Origin: Eudromia elegans
Lineage: Eukaryota > Chordata > Aves > Tinamiformes > Tinamidae
Length of the DNA: 64,000 nucleotides
Assembly: GCA_003342815.1 (NCBI GenBank)
Contig: PTEX01000131.1
Location: 1,821,640-1,885,639, forward strand
Direction of reading: 5' to 3'
The translations under genes and the position numbers were made by a program. Positions 32,319-47,562 of the stretch are shown here, piece by piece. Every line of letters starts with the position of its first letter. Positions within the stretch are counted from its first letter, which is position 1. Below the pieces are notes generated by a model. The model made no database searches, had not been told where the DNA came from, and saw nothing but the letters and a program-made list of their open reading frames with translations.

Positions 32319-34786
32319 GAAAAAAGCTCAGATAAACTCTATCAGATAAACTTTTTAATGTATTTGATCATCATGCAGTCATTTTCTGTGATTAGCTAGG
32401 CTCTGCTTTCTACCTTAATCCTCTTTACTCTGCATTTTTGGATTGAGAATGGAAATAAAGATACCATGTTCACTTGTATGTGCTAGATAAAAAAAAGTAG
32501 CTAAAAGGAATAAAGAGTTTCAGTGCCTCTGGAACAAACTTGTGAATATCAGTCTCAGAAATCATAGCCATCTTAGCAGTAGAGATCACTTTGCTGTCGT
32601 TCACATCTCTCAGGTAATGTTCTGCATTTGTTGCTATCCTGACCATAGCAGGCTTTGTGAGGGATTTGTTTTTCTAACCTTCGCTGTATTGCTCCTTCCT
32701 TTCTTTCTTATTTCAGTACAGCTTAGGGTCTAATGAGGGATTTTATTCCAACTATGAGAAACATATCCCATAGATCTAAAAATATTGGTTCTGTAGATCT
32801 TGCAATTGAATATTAAGTTACTTTCTTAAAGTTCCTTTAATCTGTGAAGATCTTTATTTCTTTGTAACAGTATTATTAAGTAGACATGTGATGTTTTGGT
32901 AACTTCTGATGAATAAGACTTCCCTTTGTGTATATTTTCATCCTAAAAAGGGATTCTTTATTTCACATCCACAAACAAAACCGGAACAGTGTTGATAATA
33001 ATTTAAAGCAAATTATATCTTGATTTTAACTGCTCCCTTCCTTACACGTGACCAATTTCAGGGATTTCCTGTTGTTGTATAGACAGTTTTTTTCTTGTGG
33101 TTGGAAAACCACAAATGCAGTACTTAATGGCAAGTTTTCTTAAATTCAGAACTTTCTCCCAAGCAAGAGTGAGCTGCGTAAGACAGAATAGTCAGTACTG
33201 ATAGAAAATGAAACCTGACATCAAATTCCATTTTTCATCAGAACGGACCTTTTCATTTATTTATCGGAACTGGTAGTCATGTTGGTGCTTTAAACTGAAA
33301 TTTCTCGTTTTCCATCAGTTCACTGAACTAAGTTGATCTTCTAACCCTGTGCTCTGAGATTTTAATTTTTTTTCTTGATTGAGTTATTTTTCCGTTTCTA
33401 ATTCTAGGGCTACTATGGTAAGACTTCCCAGGTACACTATTATAGTCACACATAATTACTGCAAATGTTATTTGTGTCTTTTTCAGAGCAGGGTTTTTTA
33501 ATATTTCATTCACAATATTTGCTACAAGTAAATAGTAAAATCGGTGAAGAGGGCAAAAACCTTGTACATATGTGCTTGTGTATGCACATGCACATGCAAA
33601 CTCATATTTACAGTCATAAGAGTAGAGAACTATCAAAAATGTATCCCAAGACCTAATTATGTCCTCAGATAGGAAAATATCTGTGTTTAACAGTGCTGTA
33701 TATAACTACTGGGAGCGGAGGGGAAAAAAGAAAAAGCTATTCCTCAGTGCAAAACAGAAATATGAAGCAGGAGTTCCTTACTGCCTTAAAGAGCAACAAG
33801 AAGGAAAATTGGGAAAACAGACTTCAAAGATTAGATACAGTAAGAGGATCTACAAGAAAAACAACATTTGTGCTGATGATCAATAGCCACTGGGCAAATT
33901 CCACTTAGGCCTTTGTTATCAACAGACAACCATTTTGAACTGCAGAAATTAAAGAAAGGTCTTTTCTCTGCAATCTGCCAGAAAGGAACTATTCCAGGCA
34001 ACATTCATTTTGTGAGTCCTGAGGGAAAGATTGATATGCCCTAGCAAAGCTGACTATTTTTTGACATCAAAACCAGTTCCAAAATAAAACATGTTTGTTA
34101 TCCAGAGATAAATATGTTATTTATGGAATCCTATAATATGCTGCAAAATTTGTAATAGAAAGTGACACTTTAAAAGGTTTTGTTTATTTCACAATTGCCT
34201 AGGTGAGAAGAATTAACTGTGCAATGTTTTAAATAGTATGAATGCAATGCCTCAATGAAGTAAAATAAATCAGTGTAAACTGTCTTCCGTAAAATGATTC
34301 AGGTAGGGATACAAAGTGAAGAATATTTTCTGTGAAGTAAATACTGACTGCAATATTTTTATATGTTAAGTTATTAGAAAATCCAGACTTAGGGGGAGAA
34401 TGCATCTTCTTTTTGTTATGTTGGTGACGAAAACTAAAAGGACCACTAAAGGCAAAGCTAAGGAATACCGTTAAGGAAACTGTTTTTAGCCCAACTTCCA
34501 TTTTCCTCTCTTAATTATTAATATTTCCTTCTCCCAGCTACTTTGGATAACTTCATCAAGAAGAAAAAATGTATGATATATAATACATTTCTCAATTATA
34601 ATTTTGTATAAATGGTAATAATTTCCCACGTTGCCAACCCTAAAGTATTTTTATAGCATCAAAGCCTACCTTGATCCTGTAAAAGACCTGAATGGTGTTT
34701 ATGTGGAGTTTTAGAAAACTCACAGTCAGCAAATTTGATAAACAGTGCAATGGTACAGCTTTGGCTTCCTGAGTTGATTTCTTTCC

Positions 34787-34806
34787 TTTTTTTTTTTTTT
34801 TTTTTT
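34787..34806. repeat. T20 homopolymer
   Basis: Uninterrupted T20 in the last FSTL5 intron. Confidence 0.9.
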
Positions 34807-36040
34807 CTCATAAATTTTGAGTTATGAGCACTAGAATTTGTGAAGGGTTCAACATGAATGTCATCTGCTCAGGATAAAGTTGGTAATAATGATAAATGTT
34901 TGTTATTATTTTCCTGAATTAAGTTGTAAAGGTTAAAAAAATTCTCCTTGTACAGTAATACTTCTGTTTCTTCTTATACAGATAAATGATTCTGGCTCAT
35001 CCAGTTCTTCTGCTTTTTTTGTGTTCTTAGAATACAGTTCTCCTGAAGTGTTTGATCACATTTCAGATCTCTCTTCACAAAATGTCTGTTGACTTCACGA
35101 GGGTAGTCTGTGGGAGTAGGGTCAGAAATAAAAGTGGAAAAAGGAGTTTGGTTTCTACATCACCTTTAACATTTTCTGTTCTGTTCGTCAGAGCAAATGC
35201 AGCTTTATTTCAAGCTATAGAAATACGATACTTAGGTTCATTTAAGATAAAACTGAAATTTATCCTCATTTCTAGTAAAATTGTTATTAGATTTTAATTG
35301 TATTGCTGTCACTTTTTAACCAATGTATAGATATGGTTTATCTAAAGGAGGGAAAAAAAGGTGCCCTGAAAACTAGCTTGTGAGTGTATTGCTTGTTGGC
35401 AGCTCAAAACTGTCTCTACACTTAGCTGTTCTTTGTGCAAAGTAGCTGCAAGCTCTCTGTAAGAGCATTTTGAAGATACAGAGTGGGTATCCAGATAACA
35501 CTGGAACTTTTTGTGTAATATCTGGTCCATTAGTTAATTCATACTCTACTTGACCAGAGCTTCCCCTTACCATAAGACTGTATCCTTGCTATAGCCACAG
35601 GTTTCAGTTTAATACATGGCTCTCGTTGACTAGGAGGGGCACAGTATTATCGTAAGAAGAACTGAAAGTGTTCAGGTGCGGCAGTAAACACAGTTTGTTT
35701 AGATGGTGCTGCCTGAAGTCTGCATTGGGTTTCAGTTCTTCCTTTTCATGATGTTTTCTCTTGTGACCTTTGCTTTCGTATGGTTTGTGTAACATCCTTG
35801 TACAAATCTAACTGTATTATAAAAGCAATAAATAAAAGCCAGACAGGTAGGACTAGCTGTAGTATAGGTAATTCAGGTAATACTGCCTTAGCAGGTAGAA
35901 TTTCTTCCTGTGTTATCCACTCAGCATCTTTATTCCAGTACTCCAAAAAGACTGACTAGCCTAGCTCTCTCAATATCTGAACAGTGAGAAAACACTCTTA
36001 TTGCACATATTGGTATGAATAACAGTTAGCAAAGTCTTTT

Positions 36041-36057
36041 TTGTTGTTGTTGTTGTT
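36041..36057. repeat. (TTG)5 microsatellite
   Basis: Five TTG units plus TT, following a short T-run. Confidence 0.9.
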
Positions 36058-39032
36058 AAAGACAGGCTGTTGATATGAAATTTGGATAGACTACTTAGAA
36101 TTGTAGACAAACAGTGAATGTGATTATGAAATCTGCCTGAATGCCAAATTTCTGGTGTAGTGTTTCATTTACTTAGTTCATAGTGCCTGTCTGCACATAT
36201 AGAAATGTTTTTTTCAATCTCTCCTTTAAAAACCAGTATGGTTCCTAAAATTTTAAAATCAGTAGATGTAAGATGATTACTAATGACATCCATATAAAAA
36301 TCACATATTTGCAACAGAGGTACAATACTTCTCTAGTGCACTGTGGATATTCTTCCTATATATACTTACAGATACCTATATGCACTTTAAATCCTATCTT
36401 ATTAAAGTATACTGAAATTATGGTGTAGGATAACATAGATTCAGGGAGGAAAAAGGAGGTTTAATGTAGGTTTACATCTTTCCTGAAGATAATTTGTAGA
36501 TCGAATATCTGAACAAGAGTTTTTAAAACGTCATATGATGGAATTTCATTTTGACCTTCTACAGTCACTTGTGGTGTTAATGATAACAGACTATGTCAAA
36601 TGCTTTTATAGTGACATCATCTTGTAATTCAGAATGATAAACAAAGTTACATATGGAGAATTCATTTATAGCGTTCACCTGCTGTGTAATATTCCCAAAA
36701 GGTAAAATATTATGCTAAAAATGGAAGGTAGAATCCAAAGAGGTTTTCTTCCCCTCTTTTGATAACTCTCTAACCCTGAGAGTTACATAAAATGATCATT
36801 ATGGTTGGAAAAATACCCTTTTCATGAAAAGCAAAGTGAAATTACGGTATTCTTTTGAAGTTACCTTTTGAGAGTTATGAAAAACCATCTGCAGAGATCC
36901 TTGACATTTCTGAGAGGCACATCCTCTATGGCCTGTGTCTGTATCAGCTCTCAGGACAGTGTATAACAACCTCCTCTTAACAACCATGTATTTTGCCTTT
37001 AAAAAACTTTGGTTTGAAAACAATGTCAGCCCTTTCCAGATATAGAAGTGCAGCATCAAAGTTGTAATTAAACAAATATTGTGGCCCTGTTGAAGCTTGA
37101 GAAGAAAACAGGAATTTTTTAACCTAGGCACTACTGGGAGAACTAGAACCAATGTAGATGGGGAGCTGTATACCAAAAGGTGCTTGGTGTCTTGTAATTG
37201 GGCAAATGGATAAGTCTTTAAGGTTTCACTTAAGTTCAGACTGTTTAGGTTCATTTACTGCTACCAATGAAAATTTCTACTGAGACGGCTTCAAAGAATA
37301 TATTGCAATTAATTTGAAATGTTGCATCACTTTCAAAGCATTTTTGGCACATATGTAAGAACAGTGCGGAATTTAGAAGGAAAAAAATGAGTTCTTGTTC
37401 ATTTCTCATGAACAAAATATTCCTATTGTACTATGCAGCAGTGAAGGCTATTACGTCAGAGTGGCCTTGATAAAGAACTTGACAGGATTTTTTTAGAGAA
37501 CTAATGTTGCTTTCTTCAGAAAGATGATGAATTATTTTATAAAATAAGAGAGGATCAGTTCTGGTTTGAGAGTAGCTCAGCACTGTAAAGGATAATGATG
37601 AATCGCCTTCTGAGTAAGCGTTTTGGGCAGCGGAGGGGAGCTTGCTGTAGAAATTCTGCTATGGCAACACACTGTGCTCTCACACATTTTCCCAAATGAA
37701 GGTGATCTGTTCTGTGCCAGGTAAGGCTATGTATTCCAAGGCAATTTTTTACATGTCTCAAACCATGGAAACTAAGATGATGGAACTTTTGTGAGAAATG
37801 ATGCGTAGATTGGATGTGATAATAAAAGAAGGAAAAGTGAGACTTGCAAAACAGTGGTGTTGACATAATGTGGATAAATAAAAAGAACATCTGCTAAGCT
37901 TTCCAAAATTAATGATTTTTAAAATCTAAATTTAACATTCATGTGTCAGGGCATAAGTTACTTCTAAATGATGGATGAAGTTATTCCAAAAAATCATTAT
38001 TGAAAGATCTTCTCTATTTTCTTTTGAGGTATTTGATAATGTCTTATGAAAAAGATAGCAGTAGTTTTGGTAAAACATTATTTTGACTTGCTGCGTGAAT
38101 TCCTATGTCCATCAGAGAGCTTGGGCATGAAAGGCTTCAAGTTGTCAGTTTTGCAGTAGCTAAGAATATAGAGATATAGAATGTTGAAAATTTTCATAAC
38201 TGTTATGGGGAAAAAAGCATGATACAGTTAGAGGTTTTACTACTCACCATTTTGCCTACATAGAGGTTTACCGTTCCATATATCTAGTACCCAAATCCAA
38301 TAATTTTAAATACATTTTAGCAATTAAATGACAAGTCTTATTTCTGTTCTGACTATATAGCAAGGAAACAGAGGTACCTGTTTGTACTCCACTGTACAAT
38401 TCTTACAATGTAGTTACAATGTAACTACTATTTAGGAATGGATGAATTTCACATCAATATTCATCTGCAGTTCAGTTGGTAAACTATTTCTCTAATATTT
38501 CTGTTGCATATTTATCCTTATAAAATCATGATTTCTAAAACATAAAGGTTATACTTTAAATCAGATGGTGAGAAATAATAGAAACATATCTAGATAGATA
38601 AAGGAAAATACAATAATTGAAATTTTTTTGATTGAATGTGTATCTTTAGGCAATAGAAGAAGTAAGCAGTTATAGTATAGCCATAGTCATTACAATTATT
38701 CTACTATAAAATACATGGGGTTTTTTTCATTGCATTGCATTTCATTTTTGAAAAATGTATTTTCTACTAACACTTTTGAGGGTAATATTTCTGTTTCTCT
38801 TATGTGATTTGAGACAAGTCATTTATTTGGCTCAGTTTTCCTTTTTCTGGATACTATGAGGCTCATTATTTTTCATAGCAAATTTCATAGAGAATGTTCT
38901 AAAAGGTTTGCAAAATATTACTATTTTTATTTCTGTTTTTAATTGTTATTCACAAAATATGATTGGCCTAAATTCTTTAAAATCTGGCGTTAAAATTCAT
39001 ATTCCTCCTAAGTATAGAGTACTTATAGGAAG

Positions 39033-39051
39033 AAAAAAAAAAAAAAAAAAA
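39033..39051. repeat. A19 homopolymer
   Basis: Uninterrupted A19; no retrocopy body recognised beside it. Confidence 0.9.
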
Positions 39052-41224
39052 CCTTAGATATAACATTCCTGACACATACTTCACTTGGAGTGATGTCCAA
39101 AGGCAAAAGCTTCCTACCTGCATTAACTATAAAATAAATGATTGGTAATGTAAGTTTTTACTCTCGTGTCTTGCAGGCTTGAGTTGCATGAGTTCCCAAT
39201 ATACACTCTGACAAATGCCTTATAGGCTGGCTGATATTGCACATGATTTTATTGCACAGAGGAGACATGAGGGTTGAGATTCTCATAAATATTAATTGAG
39301 ATTAATGAACAATGGGAGGCCTGTGCATATCAAGCTATATGAGAGGAAGCTTTGCATTAAATACACCACCATCTATCTATAAATCATTTGGGTAAAATGA
39401 AGATACTCTGATCTATCACTTGTTGTTCTCCTAAAGTCTAGTCATAAAAAACAGGTTAACCGCACATAGGTGACAGGAGTAATTTCATGGTATGGTTTTG
39501 AGGGGCTGTATTTTTTAATCCTTCTGGAAAACTAAATGCTTTTGAAAAGGTATCAGATCGTGAGGGCTTCTGGGGGCTATTCACAAAATAGAATGAAACA
39601 TAAGGTGGTAGTAAACACTTGTCAGCAAAGCTTTAATAAAATTCCTTTACTTTGATTGGGGGAATGCGATAGTCAAAGCTCAGCTCATTTCTTTGGTGAT
39701 TCGTTTACTGAGACCATAAACTGTACTCTAAAACTTCCTTCAACGTAGTGAGTTGCAATTACTCTTGTTAGCTCATTTACAAAGCACAGGTTTGTGGGGT
39801 TTTTTAGAGTTGCCTTTGGCCTATCAGAAAGAGAGCGTCCAACCTCGTGCATTTAACAATTTGACAGCAGCAAACAGAGGAGGTTCTTACTGTTAGTTAG
39901 AAAATGCATTGACAGATTCTCCGCATGATCAAAAGGTAGCAATTACAGGATTGATCAATTAGCTAAAATTTCTTTACAACTGATCTATGCTCTATGTCAG
40001 CAGGCAACCTTTCTGAGGCAGGACTGCATGACTTGTCACTGTTCTCCGCCCTCCCTACTGTAGTCTTCTACATTTAGATCCACGTGTTAGAGAGTGTGGG
40101 CGACAGCTATTTTGAACATAATTCTGTGTGTATACGTGATAATTAGTTGTAAAAGTTAATGGAAACTCATGTGTGAAATTCTTAATGAATGAAGAACAGA
40201 AATAGTGTTAGTGTAATTTATGTTAAAAAAAGACTTTTTTCTTTCTTACAGTGGATCTAAGTGTGGCATCTAAACCTCAAAACTGCAGAAGTACAGATTT
40301 CTCTGCATGCCACTTTATTTTTGGTCTGTGAGCTAAGATATTGTGTCAAACCATGTTTAATATTATGAAATTGGAAGCTCTTAGCCTCTTTTGAAAATAT
40401 CAGCATCAAATGTCTGACCAAATAGGGTTAGAATCTCCTGCACTTGTACTTGTGTTCACACTTACAGGCCTTTGAAGGAAAATCTTCAATGAAAATTATG
40501 GCTTTTATGGCAGCTGCATCTTCCTCACCATTGAAACACTTCAGGAGATCAGAATAGCAAGGACACTGTGACTGTGAGGGAAAGCTATTCAGAAAAATCT
40601 CATGATAAGTCAGCACAGATTGCTGTCTAATACCATTTCTTCCTATGAGATCTTCCAGAGTATAAAGTTACTATCCTTCCTCTCTTTAGAGGGGGATAGT
40701 ATTCTTTCCTATCCTTATTATGATTACATAAGAATACACTTAACACCAACGTCAGTATTTTATGCAACTCAACAGTATATACGCTGTGTACTTAAACCCA
40801 AAAAGATGTCAGAATCAGGTTTGTAACAAAAAACATTATATATATATTGCTCCAGTGAGTTTCTCTTCTTAGGAGAGAAAGTAGATCTAGTAAGTGATGC
40901 AACTATCCATATATTTCAGTACCTTAACATTAAAAGCAACTTACTTTTCTTTCAGCAAGTGGTTCAGAGCATGATGTAGGAGTTTTTCTGAGTCTGTGCT
41001 CTTTGGAGAGGCTCTTAGGCCTTTATGAGCATACACAGAAGAATGACAGACTTGCAGCATTAGCGTGGCTAAATCTGGACACTGTGAATGTCAGTCAAGC
41101 AAACCACTTTAGCAGCTAAAGAAGTTTTTTTTAACAGATTTGTCAAAATTGTTGACACATCAGTTTTTGTTAAATAGATGCAATTTTGCTTCTATGAGTA
41201 AAGCCAAAGAATTAGTGTTTCATA

Positions 41225-41720
41225 TATTTATAGATTGGAAGAGACCACAAGAACCTCTTGTCTATATATACACCGTAGATTTAGTACTTTTCAAGTAGTC
41301 ATCCACAGACTCTGATTAGAGTCTGATATTTCTAAATCTGCATCATGATTTGTGTTTATCCAAGTCTTTCAAAAAGTACACAGACTTCACCTGGAGATTC
41401 CTACTAAAAAGGATTCATCACCTTTCCTATTAATTTGTTGAAATGATTTGTCATCAACGATTTTATAAAAATGCCTATTTAAAATTTTAATTTATCTGGC
41501 TTATAACTGAAATATTACTATACTTTTGCCTATGAGATTAAAGATAACATTAGCAAGCAGTATTTCCCCTTCATTAATGTACATAGATGTGGTACATATG
41601 TCACCTCTCAGTTGCATTTTTCATAAGCTAAGTAGATTAAACTCTCTCTCCTGTTCTTATTTAAAAGCATTATCTCCATTCTTCAGATAATTTTTACATA
41701 TTCTCCCCTTTTTTTTTAAT
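41225..41720 (-). mobile_element. Old CR1/L3-type LINE fragment, antisense
   Basis: Read on the - strand this resembles the conserved 3' part of ancient amniote CR1/L3 elements. On the + strand the block order is 'ttggaagagacca', 'gattcatcacctttcc...aatttgttgaaatg', 'gcctatttaaaattttaatt', 'gagattaaagataacattag', 'gtcacctctcagttgcattt' and 'ataagctaagtagattaaac', which parallels the reverse complement of the family consensus as I remember it. Divergence is high, suggesting insertion long before the youngest avian CR1 copies here. Boundaries are approximate. Confidence 0.65.
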
Positions 41721-42817
41721 ATTGTGTTTTTGTAATGACAGCAAAAAAAGCAACATGAAGCATTCTGATTTCAATATCACCATCATGGAGCACAAAGAAG
41801 AGGTTGTTGACTTATTCACCTTATTCACTTACATGTGCACATTACTTCAGAGATAGGGCTTTTGGTCTTTTTTTTTTTTTTTCAGTGTTCTTTAAATTCC
41901 TTCATAGTCACTGCTTCACAGGACATTGTTCTGAATGCAGGTCTTGCACTCCTGATTTCCAGTTGCCTGGCTTTGCATTTGGCTGCATAAGAACACATTT
42001 TGCTTAAAGAAGCCTAGGTTTACAAGTCCTGCACATTTTCCTGCTATTATTTATAACTCTGTTTTTTTTTTTCATAAGAACTGCCTTATGAAGTGGTTCT
42101 GCATTGACAACTATTTTTTCAGACAAATATTTATTCCCTCATTTACCACATTTATTCTAAGAAAGGTATGCTTTTTTTGGTATTCAGTTACTTTCAACAG
42201 GTTTCTAGTAGAGAAATTAAGACTGTCTAAAAAAAAGTAATCTTTTTCATAAACCTGTGTTGATTGTGTTTAATTATGTTCATTTTACATAGTACGTATT
42301 TACTTAGGGTACATGGTAAATGGATATTCAGCTATCATTGAATGTTGGAATACATATGATCAGCTGTTGTAGTAGCAGGAGATTATAGAATCAAGTATCC
42401 TAATAGTTTCAGAGCAAGGGACTGTATTCCCTAAGTGCAAATACTGATTCTATGTATTAATACTGGCTGGTTCTTCAGAGACTGTCCCATATTCTTGAAG
42501 CTGTATTATGTACTTCTTCACACCTCCAAGCTTTCCCATAAATTAAAAGCCTCAGTCAAATTGTAAAAGCTGCATGTGCGTGAATCAGGGAAGGAGTAAG
42601 AGAAATGAAGATAGGGCAGCAAAGAGCTTCTTATGCTATGATGTTAAGATAACATAGGTGTTTACTATATTTTTTGTTCTATATCTCTTTTACTCACTAA
42701 GGATTTACAATTTGTGGTTTTATTCTTTCCTATAATGCTCTGCTTTATGGCTCCTGTGGGAAAAATCTTTGACTAAACTGTTTATATTACCAACCATGAA
42801 AGTCATAAATGAAATGT

Positions 42818-42966
42818 CCAGAGAGGTGGTGGAGTCTCCTTCTCTGGAGCTCTTCCAGACCCACCTGGATGCCACCCTGTGCCCCATGCTCTGGGTGTCC
42901 CTGATGGAGCAGGAGGTTGGACTAGATGATCTCTAGAGGTCCCTTCCAGCCTCAACCATTCTGTGA
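42818..42966 (+). mobile_element. CR1 3' end fragment
   Basis: About 150 bases of CR1 in sense orientation, from 'cagagaggtggtggagtctc' through 'acccacctggatgccaccct' and 'aggttggactagatgatctc' to 'caaccattctgtga'. It is the best preserved CR1 piece in the window and is severely 5'-truncated, typical of CR1 insertion. It lies in the last FSTL5 intron. Confidence 0.92.
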
Positions 42967-43658
42967 AATACAGTAGCAGGATAAGGGTCTGGCAGTCTGG
43001 GAGCCCATTTCATTAGTTTTCAAGTAAACTCTAACTCTGTAAACTCTATTAACAGCCTTTAAAATATGGAGACCCCAGATATTGTAAGTTTTTACTTTTC
43101 TCTTTTGGATTGGGAACAAAGTTGTACAAAGAGGTCAAGTAGGGTGCACAATAAATGATGTGTTACCAATTATTTTGTGTTGCTGGATAGCTCTAGAATA
43201 AGAATGTGATTACAGCTGAAGATCTGGAGTCCTTTGCAACTAAGGCTTTACATAGACTTCCTCTTCTGTATCTACTTGTGCCAATGGAAGAAGATGTAGC
43301 TACATGCTGTTGCTACTCAATCAGGCCAATTGGCTTAATAAGCAGACCTTGTTATTTAAATGAATCCAGACTGTCTGGATTCATTTTAGTGGCGTACATG
43401 AGGAAGTGCTAATACAATGTCTGAGCTGGTAGACCTGAGGGGGTTCCTCTGGCACAGGAGTGGAAATGAGAAGTTGGAGGACATGGCAATGGCAGCTTCC
43501 TCGTGTGTGGGGCAGAGCTATTTGTGGAGTGTCACCTTCAACTGATATAATGCTTAGAAAAGCTACATGAGACCTTATCTTTAGTTTAACTTGAGGAAAT
43601 GTGTTCACTCCTCCAGTAATCTTGTGCTACCAAAACCAACATGAGCAGAGTGTACCTG

Positions 43659-43688
43659 TTTTAGAAGCAATGATTTTAGAGGCAATGA
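43659..43688. repeat. 15-bp tandem duplication
   Basis: ttttagaagcaatga followed directly by ttttagaggcaatga, one mismatch. Confidence 0.88.
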
Positions 43689-44796
43689 TTAATATTTTAA
43701 TTGTTACATACTCCCCTCAAATTTAAATTTAAACAATGATAAAGAATTCGTTCCTTCATTTTTTTATCATTACAATTTGTGTCAATTCATCTGGAAACTA
43801 GAATGTATCACAAACATACAGTGGAATTTTAAAGCATTTTCTTTAGCTAAGCTATTTTGAAATACTATGGACTTTACATGAAAGACAATTGTTCTAAACT
43901 GATTTTATTGTCCTTTCCTAACCACAATTCATGTAAGTAAAGCACTGCTTATTTATACTGCATGTGGCATACAGATCTGAAATAAGAATTTTGCTTGGTG
44001 GTTAACTTTGTCTATTAAATAATGATTCTGTACATAATATGATACCAGTTTGTTTCTCATATATATGGGTATTTTATAATGGAAGATCCTGTATTTTGAA
44101 TGCTGTCTGCAAAGGAACTGTAGATGTTTTTCCAAGTGACAATAAAATGGGGGAAATGGTTTTGTCATTATGTGGTCTAGTGAAAACTTTCAGTTAAAGA
44201 CAACGAAGGGGCTGTATGAATTTCTGTATAGGTAGCCTAATCCTACTAAATCAGCCAAGTCACATCTGGTGGTGCTGGGGGGACTTTAGTGATTAGACTT
44301 TAATGATTAGGGTGATTAGAAAGGTTCTGGATGGGATGCTCTTTTAGATGCTGATCAGTTGGAAGGGATTGGTTGAGAATGTAGAAGTTGAAGATTTATG
44401 ATATAGAAATTACATCCTGCTAAGGTGGGAGAAAGAACAACAGAGTAAAATCATTTCATTTAAAGAAAGTAGAATTCACTTCACTTTTTTTTGGATAACT
44501 GGAATGCAAGATTATTTATTACCATTGCCAAAAAAGAGGAATTTTGTGAAACTGCTGATTTCTATGCAAAGCAGTGTGAAATGTTGACCAACAAATCATG
44601 TTAGTAGGAATAAAATGTTGCAAGTACAGTAGAAAACCAAACTGTCTTCTACCAAACTAACAAATTGAAGTACAAAGGTTAAACTCAGGTCCAGTTACTA
44701 AAAGAATTAATATAATTCAGGGACAAAATCAGAAATATTAGGATAAAATAGAACACCAAATTCAAGGAACATAAACAATAAGATTAAAAAATATTG

Positions 44797-44817
44797 ATAA
44801 TAATAATAATAATAATA
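44797..44817. repeat. (ATA)7 microsatellite
   Basis: Seven uninterrupted ATA units in the last FSTL5 intron. Confidence 0.9.
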
Positions 44818-45549
44818 CATTCAAAAGTCTGCCTTAAATCCATTAGTAAGAGCTGGAAGACCCAAGAAAAAGCTGAGCAACTGGCTAAGAGCGAGGAAAA
44901 CTAATAAGTAATACTGAGAAGGGTAAATTTTTAATGTCTGTCTTGTTTCATTGTTTGCTAACCATTGCAATTAGACTACTAGCTGAACTAATGTTTGTGA
45001 TAGATCAGTAAGTACTTGATTTAAAGTGATGAAACAATAGGCTTAACTGTTATCCAAGATACAAGATGTATTTCATTTCTTCATGCAGTTTTTATGAAGC
45101 CCATTGAAGTAAATTTGAATTCTTACCAATTATCTTAAGAATTCAGGGAAGAGAAGTGAGATTCCAGAAGGCTGTCAAGATAAAGATTTCTTTCAATTAG
45201 AGAAAAACATGGAAATTATATTCAGTCTGGTTTAACCATAATAATGGAACCAAGAATCAATGTCTTTATATTTGCCCAAGATTAAGAAGTGGATAGTATT
45301 AAGTGACCAGTAAAGCTAAAAATCAAATTTTGCTTATTAAGCTCAATTTGTTTCAGAACAGATTTTGTGGATAGGCAAGAAGAAATAATTGTTATGCTAT
45401 CTTAGTGAAACTCTCATAAAGCCTCCCACACAATGTTTTCCTAATCAAAGCAATGTAATCCAGGTTATATTTGTGTACAGTTGACTGAATAGTCAAAGAC
45501 CCAAGTGATCTCATAATCGGCTCAACTAATAATTAACTCCTAATAAGCA

Positions 45550-45640
45550 GCCTGACCCACACCAGCCCTTCTTTGAGTAGGAGTGGGACCAAATATCATC
45601 TGGAAGTTCCTCCCAGCTATGACACTAGGGCCCATAATAA
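45550..45640 (+). mobile_element. Degenerate CR1 3' end
   Basis: The stretch 'ctttgagtaggagtgggacc' followed by 'aaatatcatctggaagttcc' and 'tcccagctatgacac' lines up with the CR1 terminal block (gagcaggggttggactagat, then gatctc and gaggtcccttccaacc). Many substitutions; boundaries uncertain. Confidence 0.5.
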
Positions 45641-46674
45641 CAGATTTGCAGTTACCCTACTGAAGCAGGAGGCAAGGATTACAGATGATACTAAAAATAA
45701 AAATTGGATCTTGAAAATTGTGCCAGTAGTCTGAAATAAATGAAATATCAATCAAAAGTACAAAATAAAACTTGTTTTATACCAGAGAAACTGACCGAAT
45801 AACCTTCTTTCCTTTTTTTTTTTTTCCCTTGTTTCTTTTGTGCTTCCAATATTCATAAATAGTTTGGAGGTGCAAAGTGCAGGGCAAAAATTTTGCACTC
45901 TTTTGAGTATCTCATTTGTTGAAACATTCTAACTCTTGTTCTGCTTTATTTGAACAGACTCAGAAAATGTTTTTAAGTCATGTATTAGCAAGAAATTTAA
46001 TTCTTAAGATCAAACAATCAGGGGAAAATTTATCTTATGAAATCTAACAAAGAAAAACAGCTGTTTGGTAAAAGTGCTGCAGTGCAAAAATAATATACTC
46101 TGATATAACTACAGAATATTTGGAGTAAAGCGTTTTGCATATATACAATGAAGTGATTGTACAATCAGAACTTATGTATCTGTTAACATTAGGGAAGAGT
46201 GATATAGTATATATTAAAAATGTAAATAACAAGCTGTAGGATTTTAAGGTTTAACTATATCATTTATATTCAATGAAAATTCCTTGTTATATGGAAATGA
46301 ATAAAGGGTCATTTAAAAGTCTAAAAAATATGAGTTTTGGGTAGTTGGGAGGCATTAACCTAAATCCTTTTATGATAGTCATTTCTGCTGAATGAAAATG
46401 AGGAAGATTTGGGTAATTGCCTGAATAGCAATGAGCATTGTATTAATTTGATGTTCCCAAGAGAGTCTAAGAACTAAATGAATTAAAACATGTGGGATGT
46501 GCTGTCTGTTGATACTTAATCTTGTCCTACCTCTTGTTTTTATAAAAGTTACAACTGAATAGATACTTTCCGAATAATGTTTCTCTTTTCTTCCCTGTCA
46601 GTAAGAAAAAACACTTTTTCAAATAATCACATATATGCTTTTGGATGTTTTGTTTTACTCATTCTAAATTATAA

Positions 46675-47562
<888 letters not shown>

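Noticed and set aside
35330..35960. Possible solo LTR, based on a taaaagcaataaataaaag-like motif near 35820
   Set aside because: No convincing TG...CA termini, target-site duplication or primer-binding site could be identified, so it is not reported as a mobile element.
36799..37254. 151-codon frame on the - strand
   Set aside because: Longest frame outside FSTL5, but no family, motif or splice context is recognised, and frames of this length occur by chance in 64 kb.
37555..37890. 111-codon frame on the - strand
   Set aside because: No recognisable domain and no exon-like boundaries; sits in the FSTL5 intron with AT-rich flanks.
38410..38428. Small perfect inverted repeat gtagttac-aat-gtaactac
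   Set aside because: Eight-base arms are expected by chance in this length of DNA; no terminator or element context.
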